34,953 nucleotides of DNA from Eubacterium sp. UBA3279. GTDB lineage: Bacteria; Bacillota; Clostridia; Lachnospirales; Lachnospiraceae. How positions within the stretch are numbered: the stretch's first letter is position 1; the number at the start of each line of letters is the position of its first letter. Under the pieces are notes generated by a model that did not search any database, was not told where the DNA came from, and saw only the letters and a program-made list of their open reading frames with translations. The DNA is taken from the NCBI GenBank assembly GCA_002361775.1, contig DETV01000112.1, positions 1 through 34,953 of the forward strand. Direction: 5' to 3'. Shown piece after piece: positions 1 to 9,036 of the stretch. A program made the position numbers and the translations under genes.

Positions 1-2798
1 GCAATATAGATACGTACTGCCTGATTTACTCCCGGAGACAATTCATCTCCGTTTTCTCTTGTAAATACTTTTGCATCTACTACGATACCATATTCTCCAT
101 GAGGTACTTTCAGAGAAGTATCACGAACCTCTCTTGCTTTCTCACCAAAGATTGCACGGAGAAGACGTTCTTCTGCTGTCAGCTCAGTTTCTCCTTTCGG
201 AGTAACTTTACCAACCAGAATATCACCCGCACGAACTTCAGCTCCGATACGAATGATACCACGTTCATCCAGATCTTTCAGAGCTTCATCACCCACACCT
301 GGAACATCCTTTGTGATTTCTTCCGGTCCCAGTTTTGTATCTCTGGCTTCTGCTTCATATTCTTCTATATGGATAGATGTATAAACATCTTCCTGCACCA
401 GTCTCTCGCTTAACAGTACCGCATCCTCGTAGTTATAACCTTCCCAGGTCATAAATCCGATCAGTGGATTTTTACCCAGCGCAAGTTCTCCGTTATATGT
501 GGACGGACCATCGGCAATCACCTGTCCGGCTTCTACATGCTCACCTTTTACTACGATTGGTTTCTGATTATAGCAGTTACTCTGGTTACTTCTCAGGAAC
601 TTGGTCAGATGGTATACATCTGTAGTTCCGTCATCATTTTTCATTGTAATTTCTTTAGATGCAGACTTAGTGATCACACCTGCTTTTTTTGCCACCACAC
701 AGACACCTGAGTCTACAGCAGCTTTCGCTTCCATACCGGTACCAACTACAGGCGCTTCTGTAATCATCAACGGAACAGCCTGACGCTGCATGTTGGATCC
801 CATCAGAGCACGGTTTGCATCGTCGTTCTGCAGGAATGGAATCAATGCAGTAGCCACTGAAAATACCATCTTAGGAGACACGTCCATGTAATCGAACATC
901 TGTCTTTCATACTCCTGTGTCTCATCCAGATAACGTCCGGATACATTTTTATGAATAAAATGTCCTTCTTCATCCAGAGGCTCATTCGCCTGTGCTACAT
1001 GGTAATTATCTTCTTCATCCGCAGTCATGTAAACTACTTCATCTGTTACTCTCGGGTTCTTTGGATCTGTCTTATCAATACGACGATAAGGAGCTTCCAC
1101 AAAACCATATTCATTAATTCTCGCATAAGATGCAAGAGAGTTGATCAAACCGATGTTTGGTCCCTCAGGAGTCTCGATAGGACACATTCTTCCGTAATGA
1201 GAATAATGTACGTCTCGAACTTCAAATCCGGCACGATCACGGGACAGACCTCCCGGACCCAATGCAGAAAGACGTCTCTTATGAGTAAGCTCACCCAACG
1301 GGTTGTTCTGATCCATAAACTGAGACAACTGGGAAGAACCAAAGAATTCTTTCACTGCTGCTGTAACAGGTTTGATATTGATCAGAGACTGAGGAGAAAT
1401 TCCCTCCGCATCCTGAGTTGTCATTCTTTCTCTTACAACTCTTTCCAGTCTGGACATACCGATACGATACTGATTCTGCAGCAATTCACCAACTGCACGG
1501 ATACGACGGTTACCCAAATGGTCGATATCATCATCATTTCCCAGACCATACTCCAGATGCATATTATAGTTAATAGAAGCAAAAATATCTTCTTCTGTAA
1601 TATGTTTCGGAATCAACTCATGCACATGATGACGAATTGCTTCTTTCAGATCTTCTTCATCCTCATGTTCTTCCATAAGCTGCGCCAGAGCCGGATAATA
1701 TACCAGTTCTGTAATTCCCAGTTCTTTTGGTTCACAATCCACAAAACTGGTAAGATCCACCATCATATTAGAAAGAACTTTGATATTTCTCTCTTCTGTC
1801 TGGATCCATACAAACGGAACTGCCGCATTCTGAATAGAATCTGCCAGTTCTTTTGTAACCTCTGTTCCTGCTTCTGCCAGAATCTCTCCTGTTGTTGTGT
1901 CAACCACATCCTCAGCCAGAACCTGTCCGGCAATACGGTTTCTCAGAAGCAGCTTTTTATTAAATTTATATCTTCCTACTTTCGCCAAATCATAACGTTT
2001 CGGATCAAAGAACATACTGTTGATCAGGCTGCGAGCGCTTTCCACTGCCAGCGGCTCACCTGGACGAATCTTCTTATACAGTTCCAGAAGACCTTCCTCA
2101 TAACAGGTGGCAGTATCTTTCCCAAAACTTGCCAGAATCTTCGGTTCTTCACCGAACAGATCTACGATCTCTGCATTTGTTCCCTTTCCTAAAGCACGGA
2201 TCAGGACAGTAATCGGAACTTTTCTCGTTCTGTCCACACGAACATAGAACACATCATTGGAATCTGTCTCATATTCCAGCCATGCGCCACGATTCGGAAT
2301 AACCGTGGAAGAAAACAGCCTCTTACCAACTTTATCATGAGCAATAGCATAATAGATACCAGGGGAACGAACTAACTGGCTGACAATAACACGCTCAGCA
2401 CCATTAATTACGAAAGTACCGGTTGCTGTCATTAACGGCAAATCACCCATGAAAATCTCATGCTCTTTAATTTCGTCGTTTTCTTTATTGTACAATCTGA
2501 CCTTAACTTTCAAAGGTGCAGCGTATGTTGCGTCTCTCTCTTTGCACTCTTCGATGGAATATTTTACATCATCTTCGCACAGAGTAAAGTCCACAAATTC
2601 CAGGCTCAACTTCCCACTGTAATCTGTAATGGGAGAGATATCATCAAAAACTTCCCTTAACCCTTCCTCAAGGAACCAGTTATAGGAATCTTTCTGAACC
2701 TCAATCAAGTTGGGCATTTCCAAAACTTCTTTTTGTCTCTGGTAGCTCATCCGCATACTTTTACCATTTGTAATAGGACGTATTCTGTTTTTTTCCAT
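1..2798 (-). CDS. rpoB: RNA polymerase beta subunit, 3' end cut by window edge
   Basis: Catalytic beta subunit of RNA polymerase. About 932 N-terminal residues are present and the C-terminus lies beyond the window edge, so no stop codon is seen. The protein starts MEKNRIRPI and follows the usual order: protrusion and lobe, then the rifampicin pocket at roughly residues 484-520 (FFGSSQLSQFMDQNNPL, THKRRLSALGPGG), then IETPEGPNIGLI. The classical rifampicin-contact residues Asp, His and Ser are all of the sensitive type, so no resistance change is visible. The ATG at 2798 is preceded by AGGGGTGAAACGGTCA, a good ribosome site. Normally rpoB follows rplL directly. Here about 6.8 kb of sugar genes separate them and rpoB has its own consensus promoter. 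Identification is certain. Confidence 0.98.
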   Translation of the reverse strand, partial: MEKNRIRPITNGKSMRMSYQRQKEVLEMPNLIEVQKDSYNWFLEEGLREVFDDISPITDYSGKLSLEFVDFTLCEDDVKYSIEECKERDATYAAPLKVKVRLYNKENDEIKEHEIFMGDLPLMTATGTFVINGAERVIVSQLVRSPGIYYAIAHDKVGKRLFSSTVIPNRGAWLEYETDSNDVFYVRVDRTRKVPITVLIRALGKGTNAEIVDLFGEEPKILASFGKDTATCYEEGLLELYKKIRPGEPLAVESARSLINSMFFDPKRYDLAKVGRYKFNKKLLLRNRIAGQVLAEDVVDTTTGEILAEAGTEVTKELADSIQNAAVPFVWIQTEERNIKVLSNMMVDLTSFVDCEPKELGITELVYYPALAQLMEEHEDEEDLKEAIRHHVHELIPKHITEEDIFASINYNMHLEYGLGNDDDIDHLGNRRIRAVGELLQNQYRIGMSRLERVVRERMTTQDAEGISPQSLINIKPVTAAVKEFFGSSQLSQFMDQNNPLGELTHKRRLSALGPGGLSRDRAGFEVRDVHYSHYGRMCPIETPEGPNIGLINSLASYARINEYGFVEAPYRRIDKTDPKNPRVTDEVVYMTADEEDNYHVAQANEPLDEEGHFIHKNVSGRYLDETQEYERQMFDYMDVSPKMVFSVATALIPFLQNDDANRALMGSNMQRQAVPLMITEAPVVGTGMEAKAAVDSGVCVVAKKAGVITKSASKEITMKNDDGTTDVYHLTKFLRSNQSNCYNQKPIVVKGEHVEAGQVIADGPSTYNGELALGKNPLIGFMTWEGYNYEDAVLLSERLVQEDVYTSIHIEEYEAEARDTKLGPEEITKDVPGVGDEALKDLDERGIIRIGAEVRAGDILVGKVTPKGETELTAEERLLRAIFGEKAREVRDTSLKVPHGEYGIVVDAKVFTRENGDELSPGVNQAVRIYI

Positions 2799-2904
2799 TG
2801 ACCGTTTCACCCCTTGTATATTTGATTTATTACCGCTCATGCCTTAATTTGGGTCCGCTAAGATTAGACTTGTAGGCATATCTTGCCATAATAGTGCATT
2901 TTTT

Positions 2905-2933
2905 ACAATATCACACTTTGTCAAGAGTGTCAA
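2905..2933 (-). promoter_or_regulatory. sigma-A promoter of rpoB
   Basis: Minus-strand TTGACA (-35), 17 bp, TATTGT (-10), about 100 bp upstream of the rpoB start. A second TTGACA overlaps the spacer. It provides rpoB transcription now that the gene is uncoupled from rplL. The transcribed leader contains a possible ATGCC/GGCAT stem. Confidence 0.75.
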
Positions 2934-3035
2934 TAGTATTTTTCTTTTTTTATACATAAAAATCTCTGGAAAAATTTGTCACCTTAATCCGGAAATATCC
3001 CCCTGAAAATTAAGGAATCTCCAATCATTTCCATA

Positions 3036-3096
3036 CAAAAAATGCTTTGAGATTTTCCGGATACGCCCCTTGGCAATCCATACTATCCCAAAGCAT
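3036..3096 (-). terminator. terminator after the GH32 operon
   Basis: On the minus strand, ATGCTTTGGGAT pairs with ATCTCAAAGCAT across a long loop and is followed by TTTTTTG. It begins 8 bp after the GH32 stop codon and separates the fructoside operon from the rpoB promoter. Confidence 0.7.
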
Positions 3097-3104
3097 CTGT
3101 TCTA

Positions 3105-4430
3105 TCAATCTTTTCCTTCAAAAATTTGAGTAACCGGACCGTTAATCTCATGCTCTAATCCGTAAACAACATTACTCAATACATACTCTCCGTCATTCAC
3201 AAAAATTTCAATCAGATTCTCATCCACTATAATGTCCAGGTCGTATCTTCCTTTTACTTCAGGAGTAGAAAATGTGTGGCGATAATGATCATGGTTTCCA
3301 AACACCTTACTTCTGTCTGTACAGATCCGATCTCCTTCTATAAAAATACGATAACCTCCAATATTTAATTCTTCTCCTTCTTTCAAAGAAGTTTTCAAGC
3401 GAAAAGCCTTCTTCCAATCAATTTGTTCCTTCTGCACTTCCTTTGAAAGATATTGATCTGCCTGGGGATGAATCTGGTACATAATATGGCCTTCCCTGAT
3501 TTCCATAACTCGGGGAGTACACATCATTCCATTCCAGGAACATCTTTCTTCATCACCGGGTACTGCCTCCGGCATCCGCATCCAGCCTATCATCACCCGG
3601 TTTCCATCTTTATCCAGATTTGTCTGCGGCGCATACAAATCCAGTCCGTAATCCACAAACTGATAACTATCCGGCAAGGATAATTCACATTTTTCCTCTG
3701 TAAAATCCACACAGGCACAAATAGAATTATTCGCATATTCCAAGCCATCTTCCATAATTTTCATAGGAGATCCCTGAAAAACGTATTGTCCACGGATTTC
3801 AAACAGGTCAGGACATTCCAATACAGTTCCAAAATTTTTGTGCTGATACTGATTCACATATTCCCACTGCTCTCCATCCTTACTCTCAAAAAACAATACC
3901 CGTCCCTGTTCATTTTGTAATGTGCTTCCCAAAATCATATAATACCGGTCATTATATTTCCAAACCTTCGGATCTCTGGTATTCGCCGGATGAGCAATTT
4001 TCTCATCATGAATAACCGGAATGATTTTCTTCTTTTCCTTCATATTATCAAAATGATATCCGTCTTCTGAAATGATCATGGCCTGACTGGTCTCAAACTG
4101 CTCATCCTTTGAACGATGAATATCCTCATCATCTGTTTCCAGATATTTTACAGCCGAATAATATAGAAACAATTTCTCATCCTGTTCCAGAGCTGTTCCG
4201 GAAAAAACACCGTTCCTGTCATAATCTTTGGATGGGAACAGAGCAATTCCCAAATGCTCCCAATGGATCAAATCCTCACTTACCGCATGACCCCAGTGCA
4301 TAGTACCCCATTCCGGCATATAAGGAAAATACTGATAGAATAAATGGTATTTTCCTTTATAATAAATAAATCCATTTGGATCGTTAATCCAATTTCCCGG
4401 CGCTTTTAACCTTAACGTATCTTTCATCAT
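3105..4430 (-). CDS. intracellular GH32 beta-fructofuranosidase (sucrose / fructo-oligosaccharide hydrolase)
   Basis: Glycoside hydrolase family 32 enzyme of 441 residues, expected to split terminal beta-fructosyl units from sucrose or short fructo-oligosaccharides. The three family catalytic boxes are visible: WINDPNG with the nucleophile Asp17, RDP with Asp153 (transition-state stabiliser) and ECPDLF with Glu205 (acid/base). A five-blade propeller core is followed by a C-terminal beta-sandwich ending near residue 435. There is no signal peptide, so the enzyme is cytosolic and acts on imported sugar. It is the last gene of the operon, 21 bp after the second permease, with GAAGGGAG before the ATG. 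Because the partner is an ABC importer rather than a PTS, unphosphorylated substrate is more likely than sucrose-6-phosphate. The arrangement resembles the Msm/BfrA type of oligosaccharide operon. Exact substrate cannot be read from sequence. Confidence 0.93.
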   Translation of the reverse strand: MMKDTLRLKAPGNWINDPNGFIYYKGKYHLFYQYFPYMPEWGTMHWGHAVSEDLIHWEHLGIALFPSKDYDRNGVFSGTALEQDEKLFLYYSAVKYLETDDEDIHRSKDEQFETSQAMIISEDGYHFDNMKEKKKIIPVIHDEKIAHPANTRDPKVWKYNDRYYMILGSTLQNEQGRVLFFESKDGEQWEYVNQYQHKNFGTVLECPDLFEIRGQYVFQGSPMKIMEDGLEYANNSICACVDFTEEKCELSLPDSYQFVDYGLDLYAPQTNLDKDGNRVMIGWMRMPEAVPGDEERCSWNGMMCTPRVMEIREGHIMYQIHPQADQYLSKEVQKEQIDWKKAFRLKTSLKEGEELNIGGYRIFIEGDRICTDRSKVFGNHDHYRHTFSTPEVKGRYDLDIIVDENLIEIFVNDGEYVLSNVVYGLEHEINGPVTQIFEGKD

Positions 4431-4451
4431 AAACCTGACTCCCTTCGAACT

Positions 4452-5312
4452 TTATTTTACCGCTCCTGCCACTACCCCGCTGATGATCTGCTTCTGAAGA
4501 ACAATGTAAAGAATCAAAATCGGAATCACGCACAAGAGAAGTCCTGCCATAATTGTACCATAATCTGCGGAGTAAGTTCCATAAAAACTATATGTAGATA
4601 ACGGCAGTGTCAAAAGTTTTTTATCTGTCAATACCAAAGACGGAAGCAAAAAGTCATTCCAGAAAGCCAACGCATTTAAAATCGCCATAGTGGAAATAAT
4701 TGGTTTCAAAAGCGGAAAAACTATTTTAAAAAATGTTTGTGTTTTTGTACATCCATCAATATAAGCCGCTTCCTCCAGAGCTACTGGAATACTTCCCTTT
4801 ACAAATCCATGGAACATAAACACAGACATTGCCATAGAAAAACCTGTATGCATAAAAATCAATGTTGTTCTGTGATTCAGAATATTTAAGCTTCCTCCAT
4901 ATACACTGACCAAAGGAATCATAATCGCCTGAAAAGGAATAATCATAGAAGCTACCATCAAAGCAAATGTAAGATTTGATATCTTATTGTTATTTCTCAC
5001 AATATAATACGCAAGCATAGAAGCCAGCAAAGTTACCAATAATGTGGCGCATACTGTAACGATCAGAGAATTTTTAAAAGCATTCATAAAATCCATCTGT
5101 GTAAACGCTTTCACAAAATTATCAAATGATAAACCTTTAATTGTAAACAACCAGGAAAACGGACTTTTTATAATATCTCTCTTTTGTTTCAGAGAGTTAA
5201 TTACTACCATCAAAAAGGGAAACATATATGCTGCAAACAAAAGGAGCAAAACAACCATTCCAAGAATATTTGTTACTTTTTTCTTTTTTCCACCAATCAT
5301 ATTCTTATTCAT
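4452..5312 (-). CDS. carbohydrate ABC transporter permease, MalG/MsmG type
   Basis: Inner-membrane permease of the CUT1 sugar ABC family, 286 residues with six predicted membrane segments. The cytoplasmic coupling loop (EAA motif) is clear near residues 180-203 (EEAAYIDGCTKTQTFFKIV, then PLLKP). The ATG overlaps the stop of the upstream permease in a TAATG junction, which implies translational coupling and a 1:1 heterodimer. It works with the neighbouring permease and lipoprotein to import a fructoside. No ATPase gene is present in this operon, so a shared MsmX-like ATPase encoded elsewhere is presumably used. Confidence 0.93.
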   Translation of the reverse strand: MNKNMIGGKKKKVTNILGMVVLLLLFAAYMFPFLMVVINSLKQKRDIIKSPFSWLFTIKGLSFDNFVKAFTQMDFMNAFKNSLIVTVCATLLVTLLASMLAYYIVRNNNKISNLTFALMVASMIIPFQAIMIPLVSVYGGSLNILNHRTTLIFMHTGFSMAMSVFMFHGFVKGSIPVALEEAAYIDGCTKTQTFFKIVFPLLKPIISTMAILNALAFWNDFLLPSLVLTDKKLLTLPLSTYSFYGTYSADYGTIMAGLLLCVIPILILYIVLQKQIISGVVAGAVK

Positions 5313-6184
5313 TATGCTTCTACCTCCTTCTTCTTTGTAAAATAAACCTGAGCGCCACTGATGCAGGCTACAATAATAAATAAAATAAATGCTTCTGCCT
5401 GACCCACTCCAAACTGTCTGGAAGTAAATGCTTTCTCATATACATGCATAGCCGCCATCTCAGTAGTTCCGTAAGGTGCGCCTGCTGTCAGTGATAAGTT
5501 CACATCATACACCATGAACGCTCTGGAAAGTGTAAGAAACAGACAAATAGTAATGGAGGACATCATCAATGGCAGAATAATATTTTTCAGTTTTACCCAT
5601 CCTGATGCACCGTCGATACTGGCCGCCTCTAATACATCCTCATTCATTCCTGTAAAGCCAGCCACATAAATCAGAATCATATACCCTGATAATTGCCATA
5701 CAGAAACCAAAACTAACGCCAAGAAAGCTTTATTCGGTTCTGAAAGCCAGGAAATCTCAAAAAATGACCATCCTGTTTTTTCTCCAATACTTACAAACAC
5801 TCTGGAAAATACAAACTGCCAGATATATCCAAGAACAATACCTCCAATTAAGTTCGGTGTGAAAAATCCAGCACGGAAAAAATTCTGTCCTTTTATTCCA
5901 CGAGTCAGTAAATATGCAATAGCAAACGCCAAAACATTTACCAATATTACAACAGCAATAACATATTTAAAGGTAAGCAATATAGAGGTCCAAAATTGAG
6001 TATCTTTTATCACACCTGCAAAATTTGTCAAACCAATAAAATTCTTCACCTCAGACACACCATTCCAGTCTGTCAATGTAAGATACACTCCATAAACAAA
6101 TGGTATAATCACTACTGCAAAAAAGCAAAATATACCCGGTAATGCAAATATGCAGAAATCCTTTTTCTTATTTCTTGATTTCAT
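5312..6184 (-). CDS. carbohydrate ABC transporter permease, MalF/UgpA type
   Basis: First permease of the CUT1 importer, 290 residues. It has an N-terminal membrane segment at about 10-34 and the EAA loop near 185-207 (LEAASIDGASGWVKLKNII, then LPLM). The start is supported by GAAAGGAGGATATATAT before the ATG, 53 bp after the binding-protein stop. It forms the transmembrane heterodimer with the downstream MalG-type protein. Membership in the sugar family is firm. Substrate is inferred only from the GH32 enzyme in the same operon. Confidence 0.93.
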   Translation of the reverse strand: MKSRNKKKDFCIFALPGIFCFFAVVIIPFVYGVYLTLTDWNGVSEVKNFIGLTNFAGVIKDTQFWTSILLTFKYVIAVVILVNVLAFAIAYLLTRGIKGQNFFRAGFFTPNLIGGIVLGYIWQFVFSRVFVSIGEKTGWSFFEISWLSEPNKAFLALVLVSVWQLSGYMILIYVAGFTGMNEDVLEAASIDGASGWVKLKNIILPLMMSSITICLFLTLSRAFMVYDVNLSLTAGAPYGTTEMAAMHVYEKAFTSRQFGVGQAEAFILFIIVACISGAQVYFTKKKEVEA

Positions 6185-6237
6185 ATATATATCCTTCTTT
6201 CCTCTCTGTTTTTTCAGGACATCTTATATTCCTTTTG

Positions 6238-7614
6238 TTATTTTTGTTCTGCCCAATAATCAATGATAGATTCGGTAAATTCTTCCCGATCACTTCTCCC
6301 TGCCAGATATTTCTGCATAGCGGCTCCCAGAACAGCCCAGTGGTCATTTGGTACAATGGCAGAAGCATTAAATGTTTTTCCCTCATGTGCTTTTTCATAA
6401 ATATCCCTGCTCAAAGGGTCTGCCGGCTCATACGGATTATTTGTAAACGGAGGAATCAGGCTGGCTGTTTTCACAATCATCTGCTGACCTATCTCACTAT
6501 ATACTATCCAATTCAAAAATTCTTTTGCCGCCTTTTGCTGACTCTCATCCGCCATCTTACTGTCCAGCATAACCTGTTTTGACGGAGACGCCTGGATTTT
6601 GCAATTCACAAAATCTTCTTTATCATTATTCAAAAAATATGGAAGAAATCCATAGGAATCCTCTTTTTCAGCGCCTGCTTCTTCCAAATTTGGCCACGCC
6701 CAGTTTCCATTAAACCAAAATGCAGTTTTTCCATCTGCCAGATCAATAGCCATTTCATCATAATCAGCGCCTAATGGATCACCTTTCGCCACATTATATT
6801 CTTTCAATATATCAAACATATTCAGAAACTGATCCAAACGTTCATAGGAAGATAAGTCAAGAGTTCCACTCTTTATATCTTCAATAATTTTCTGGGCTCC
6901 CGGAGAAGTACCATCATATGTTTCGTAAATATATTGCAACTGATGTGCGCCAAGAGACCAATCTTCCTTTGCCATTGAAACAGGGCGTTCCATACCCGTT
7001 TCTACCAACTCATCCAGAAGAATCCTGAATTCATCCATAGTCGTAATTTCTGACGGATCAAACGGTCTTCCCAATTTTTCCTCAATGACCTTTTGATTAT
7101 AAATAATTCCTCTTCCCTCTATACACAAAGGAAAACTGTATACTTTGTCGTTTACCTTTGTTAAATACTCTTCTGCTTCAGCAATCCAAGGTTCTTCGCT
7201 GAGATCCAAAGCTTTCTCTTCCGCCAGGGCGATAACATCTGTAGTATCCAAAATAGCCATTGTTGGCGGTGTTCCCGAATTATACATACTGATCACCTTA
7301 GTATACGGTGAATCTCCATCTGTAATAGGCAATACTTCAATGTGAATCCCCGATTTTTTTTCAAATTCCGCTGCCATTTCACCTAAAGCTCCCTGAATTT
7401 CCGCTTTCGAGTTAAGCAACGTAATTTCTGTACCGTCCAGTGAAGAATCATACTGAAAGGTATCTGTAGAAGTATCAATAGGAATTACTTCTTTCTTTTC
7501 GTTCGGATCATCCGGATCACTGGCGAATCCAAAAGTACATCCGGTTAGCGTAACAGACGTCATTACCGCCGTCATCACTGCCGCTGTCATCCTTTTTACT
7601 ACTTTTTTGTACAT
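6238..7614 (-). CDS. extracellular sugar-binding lipoprotein of ABC importer
   Basis: Solute-binding protein of 458 residues, first gene of the fructoside operon. A short positively charged N-terminus and hydrophobic stretch lead to the lipobox LTGC with Cys26, so it is a lipoprotein anchored on the outer face of the membrane. The mature part has the family 1 sugar-binding fold signatures: a periplasmic-type start (DGTEITLLNSKAEIQGAL), FEKKSGIHIEVLP, and the late AFWFNGNWAWPNLEEAG segment. GGAGGAAGCATTT precedes the ATG. It delivers substrate to the two permeases and its promoter is overlapped by a putative LacI operator. Confidence 0.92.
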   Translation of the reverse strand: MYKKVVKRMTAAVMTAVMTSVTLTGCTFGFASDPDDPNEKKEVIPIDTSTDTFQYDSSLDGTEITLLNSKAEIQGALGEMAAEFEKKSGIHIEVLPITDGDSPYTKVISMYNSGTPPTMAILDTTDVIALAEEKALDLSEEPWIAEAEEYLTKVNDKVYSFPLCIEGRGIIYNQKVIEEKLGRPFDPSEITTMDEFRILLDELVETGMERPVSMAKEDWSLGAHQLQYIYETYDGTSPGAQKIIEDIKSGTLDLSSYERLDQFLNMFDILKEYNVAKGDPLGADYDEMAIDLADGKTAFWFNGNWAWPNLEEAGAEKEDSYGFLPYFLNNDKEDFVNCKIQASPSKQVMLDSKMADESQQKAAKEFLNWIVYSEIGQQMIVKTASLIPPFTNNPYEPADPLSRDIYEKAHEGKTFNASAIVPNDHWAVLGAAMQKYLAGRSDREEFTESIIDYWAEQK

Positions 7615-7665
7615 AAATGCTTCCTCCTGTTTCTGCTGTTTTTCCTGTCCTCTTATCCCGTTGTA

Positions 7666-7692
7666 TAATCGGTAAAGTAACCGGTTACTTTA
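7666..7692. promoter_or_regulatory. double operator O1 at the importer promoter
   Basis: A perfect 20-bp palindrome TAAAGTAACCGGTTACTTTA (7673-7692) is preceded by a half-site TAATCGGT centred 12 bp away. It sits immediately downstream of the -10 box of the binding-protein promoter, over the predicted start of transcription, where bound repressor would block initiation. The central CCGG palindrome is typical of LacI-family operators. Confidence 0.8.
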
Positions 7693-7699
7693 TGGTTTT

Positions 7700-7728
7700 A
7701 TACTATCACGGAATATAATTTTCGTCAA
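7700..7728 (-). promoter_or_regulatory. promoter of the fructoside operon
   Basis: Minus-strand TTGACG, 17 bp, TAGTAT, about 85 bp upstream of the binding-protein start. Its start point falls in operator O1. Confidence 0.75.
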
Positions 7729-7778
7729 TAAAATACCTTGAATTTTCCCTTGTTTCCTGCATTTTTGTAAAAAGTATA

Positions 7779-7795
7779 CGATAACCGGTTGTTCG
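7779..7795. promoter_or_regulatory. auxiliary operator Om
   Basis: CGATAACCGGTTGTTCG carries a perfect AACCGGTT core with degenerate flanks, between the two divergent promoters. Its centre lies 104 bp from O1 and 32 bp from O2, both close to whole helical turns. Confidence 0.55.
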
Positions 7796-7812
7796 TTTTA
7801 GAATCATTTCAC

Positions 7813-7836
7813 AAAACCGGTTACTTAACCGATTAT
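7813..7836. promoter_or_regulatory. double operator O2 upstream of the lacI-type gene
   Basis: AAAACCGGTTACTT plus a second box TTAACCGATTA centred 12 bp away. Read on the minus strand, 20 of 21 bases match O1 (TAATCGGT, T instead of A, AAGTAACCGGTT). It ends 4 bp before the -35 of the regulator promoter, so it may serve autoregulation and loop formation with O1. Confidence 0.75.
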
Positions 7837-7839
7837 TCC

Positions 7840-7868
7840 TTGTTCTATATTCGAGCTTCTGGTATACT
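7840..7868 (+). promoter_or_regulatory. promoter of the LacI-type regulator
   Basis: TTGTTC, 17 bp, TATACT. The leader (about 70 bases) contains a 10-bp stem at 7889-7911 (TTTTTCCTGA / TCAGGAGAAA) before the gene start at 7947. Confidence 0.65.
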
Positions 7869-7946
7869 GATAACAACAGATACTATGATTTTTCCTGATA
7901 TTCAGGAGAAAAACTTACATCCTATGTAAAACATGAGGTATTCACT

Positions 7947-8981
7947 ATGAAACAAAAAAAGAATGTTACTTTTGACGATATCGCCCGATACACTAATTTT
8001 TCCAAAACAACCATTTCCAGATACTTTAACAATCCTGACTCCCTTACATTGGAAAATCAGGAAATCATTTCAAAAGCGCTGGAGGATCTGAACTACAAAG
8101 AAAACAAAGTGGCTCGAATCCTGGCCAATGGAAAAACAGAATTTGTGGGAATTATCATTCCCAATCTCAGAAATCACTATTATTCCGAAATATTAAACCA
8201 GATTTTGCTCAGTTATGAAGAATTTGGTTACAAATTCCTTGTCTTTATCGGAGACGAACATCAGGAAACAGAAAGACAGTATATTCAGGAATTAATGGCA
8301 TACAAAATTGAAGGACTGATTATCCTGAGTTTCACCATTCCTTCCCGGGAATTAGCCGATCTTCATATTCCTATTGTGACCATCGAAAGAGAAGACAAAT
8401 ATGTATCCAGTGTCAATACAGACAATTATATGGGAGGCGTTCAGGCTACCAGTCTCCTTTTAAACCACAACTGCGATGTTTTCATCCATTTGAATTCACC
8501 TACCGCCCCTGATGTTCCTGCTTATGGACGTATCCAGGGTTTTCTTGATATCTGTCAGGAAAATAATCTCAATCACAAGATTATTTACAAAATGTTGGGA
8601 ACTACTTATGAACAGATACGGCAAAATCTCAGTGAAATTATCGCTCAATTAGAACAGGATTATCCCAATCAGCGAAAAGGCATATTCGTTTCCAACGACA
8701 CGGATGCCAACGTATTGATCAACCTTCTTCTTCAAAAATATGGGAAACTTCCCGAAGACTACTATATCGTGGGATTTGACGATTCACCTATTTCTTCCGA
8801 AGCTGCCGTCCCCATCAGTACAGTCGGACAGCATATCGACCAAATTGCTCACGAAGCCATGAAACTTCTGGTGGAACAGATGAACGAACGGAAAAAAAGA
8901 CGGCCAATGCCCCAGGAACAGCCGATCCACAAGGTAATCACTCCCTATTTGATTCGAAGAGCCACCACGGAAAAAGACTAA
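7947..8981 (+). CDS. LacI-family transcriptional regulator of the fructoside operon
   Basis: DNA-binding regulator of 344 residues. The N-terminal HTH covers about residues 6-30 (VTFDDIARYTNFSKTTISRY), followed by the hinge helix region ending in ARILANGKT. The rest is a periplasmic-binding-protein-like sensor domain (VGIIIPNLRNHYYSEIL, then GIFVSNDTDANVLI and YYIVGFDDSPISS). It is divergent to the GH32/ABC operon. Palindromes with a CCGG centre lie at both promoters, so it is expected to repress import and hydrolysis until the sugar or a derivative binds. The residue Phe in the recognition helix (NFSKTTISR) replaces the more common Val. Start: ATGAGGTATTCACT precedes the ATG, giving a moderate ribosome site. 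Confidence 0.92.
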   Translation: MKQKKNVTFDDIARYTNFSKTTISRYFNNPDSLTLENQEIISKALEDLNYKENKVARILANGKTEFVGIIIPNLRNHYYSEILNQILLSYEEFGYKFLVFIGDEHQETERQYIQELMAYKIEGLIILSFTIPSRELADLHIPIVTIEREDKYVSSVNTDNYMGGVQATSLLLNHNCDVFIHLNSPTAPDVPAYGRIQGFLDICQENNLNHKIIYKMLGTTYEQIRQNLSEIIAQLEQDYPNQRKGIFVSNDTDANVLINLLLQKYGKLPEDYYIVGFDDSPISSEAAVPISTVGQHIDQIAHEAMKLLVEQMNERKKRRPMPQEQPIHKVITPYLIRRATTEKD

Positions 8982-8995
8982 TTTTTATCTCTGCC

Positions 8996-9024
8996 TTGAT
9001 TTAAAATTTATCACCAAGTATAAT
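8996..9024 (+). promoter_or_regulatory. promoter of the orphan 140-residue gene
   Basis: TTGATT, 17 bp, TATAAT, directly after the lacI-type stop. It shows the small gene is transcribed on its own. Confidence 0.7.
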
Positions 9025-9036
9025 GTAGAAAAGCGC

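Noticed and set aside
1230..1350. Possible rifampicin-resistance change in rpoB
   Set aside because: The translated pocket keeps the conserved Asp, His and Ser residues, so it looks wild type.
951..2192. Long plus-strand open frame (413 codons) opposite rpoB
   Set aside because: It lies wholly antisense to the clear rpoB coding frame, is Cys/Phe/Ser rich in the manner of reverse-frame shadows, and has no ribosome site.
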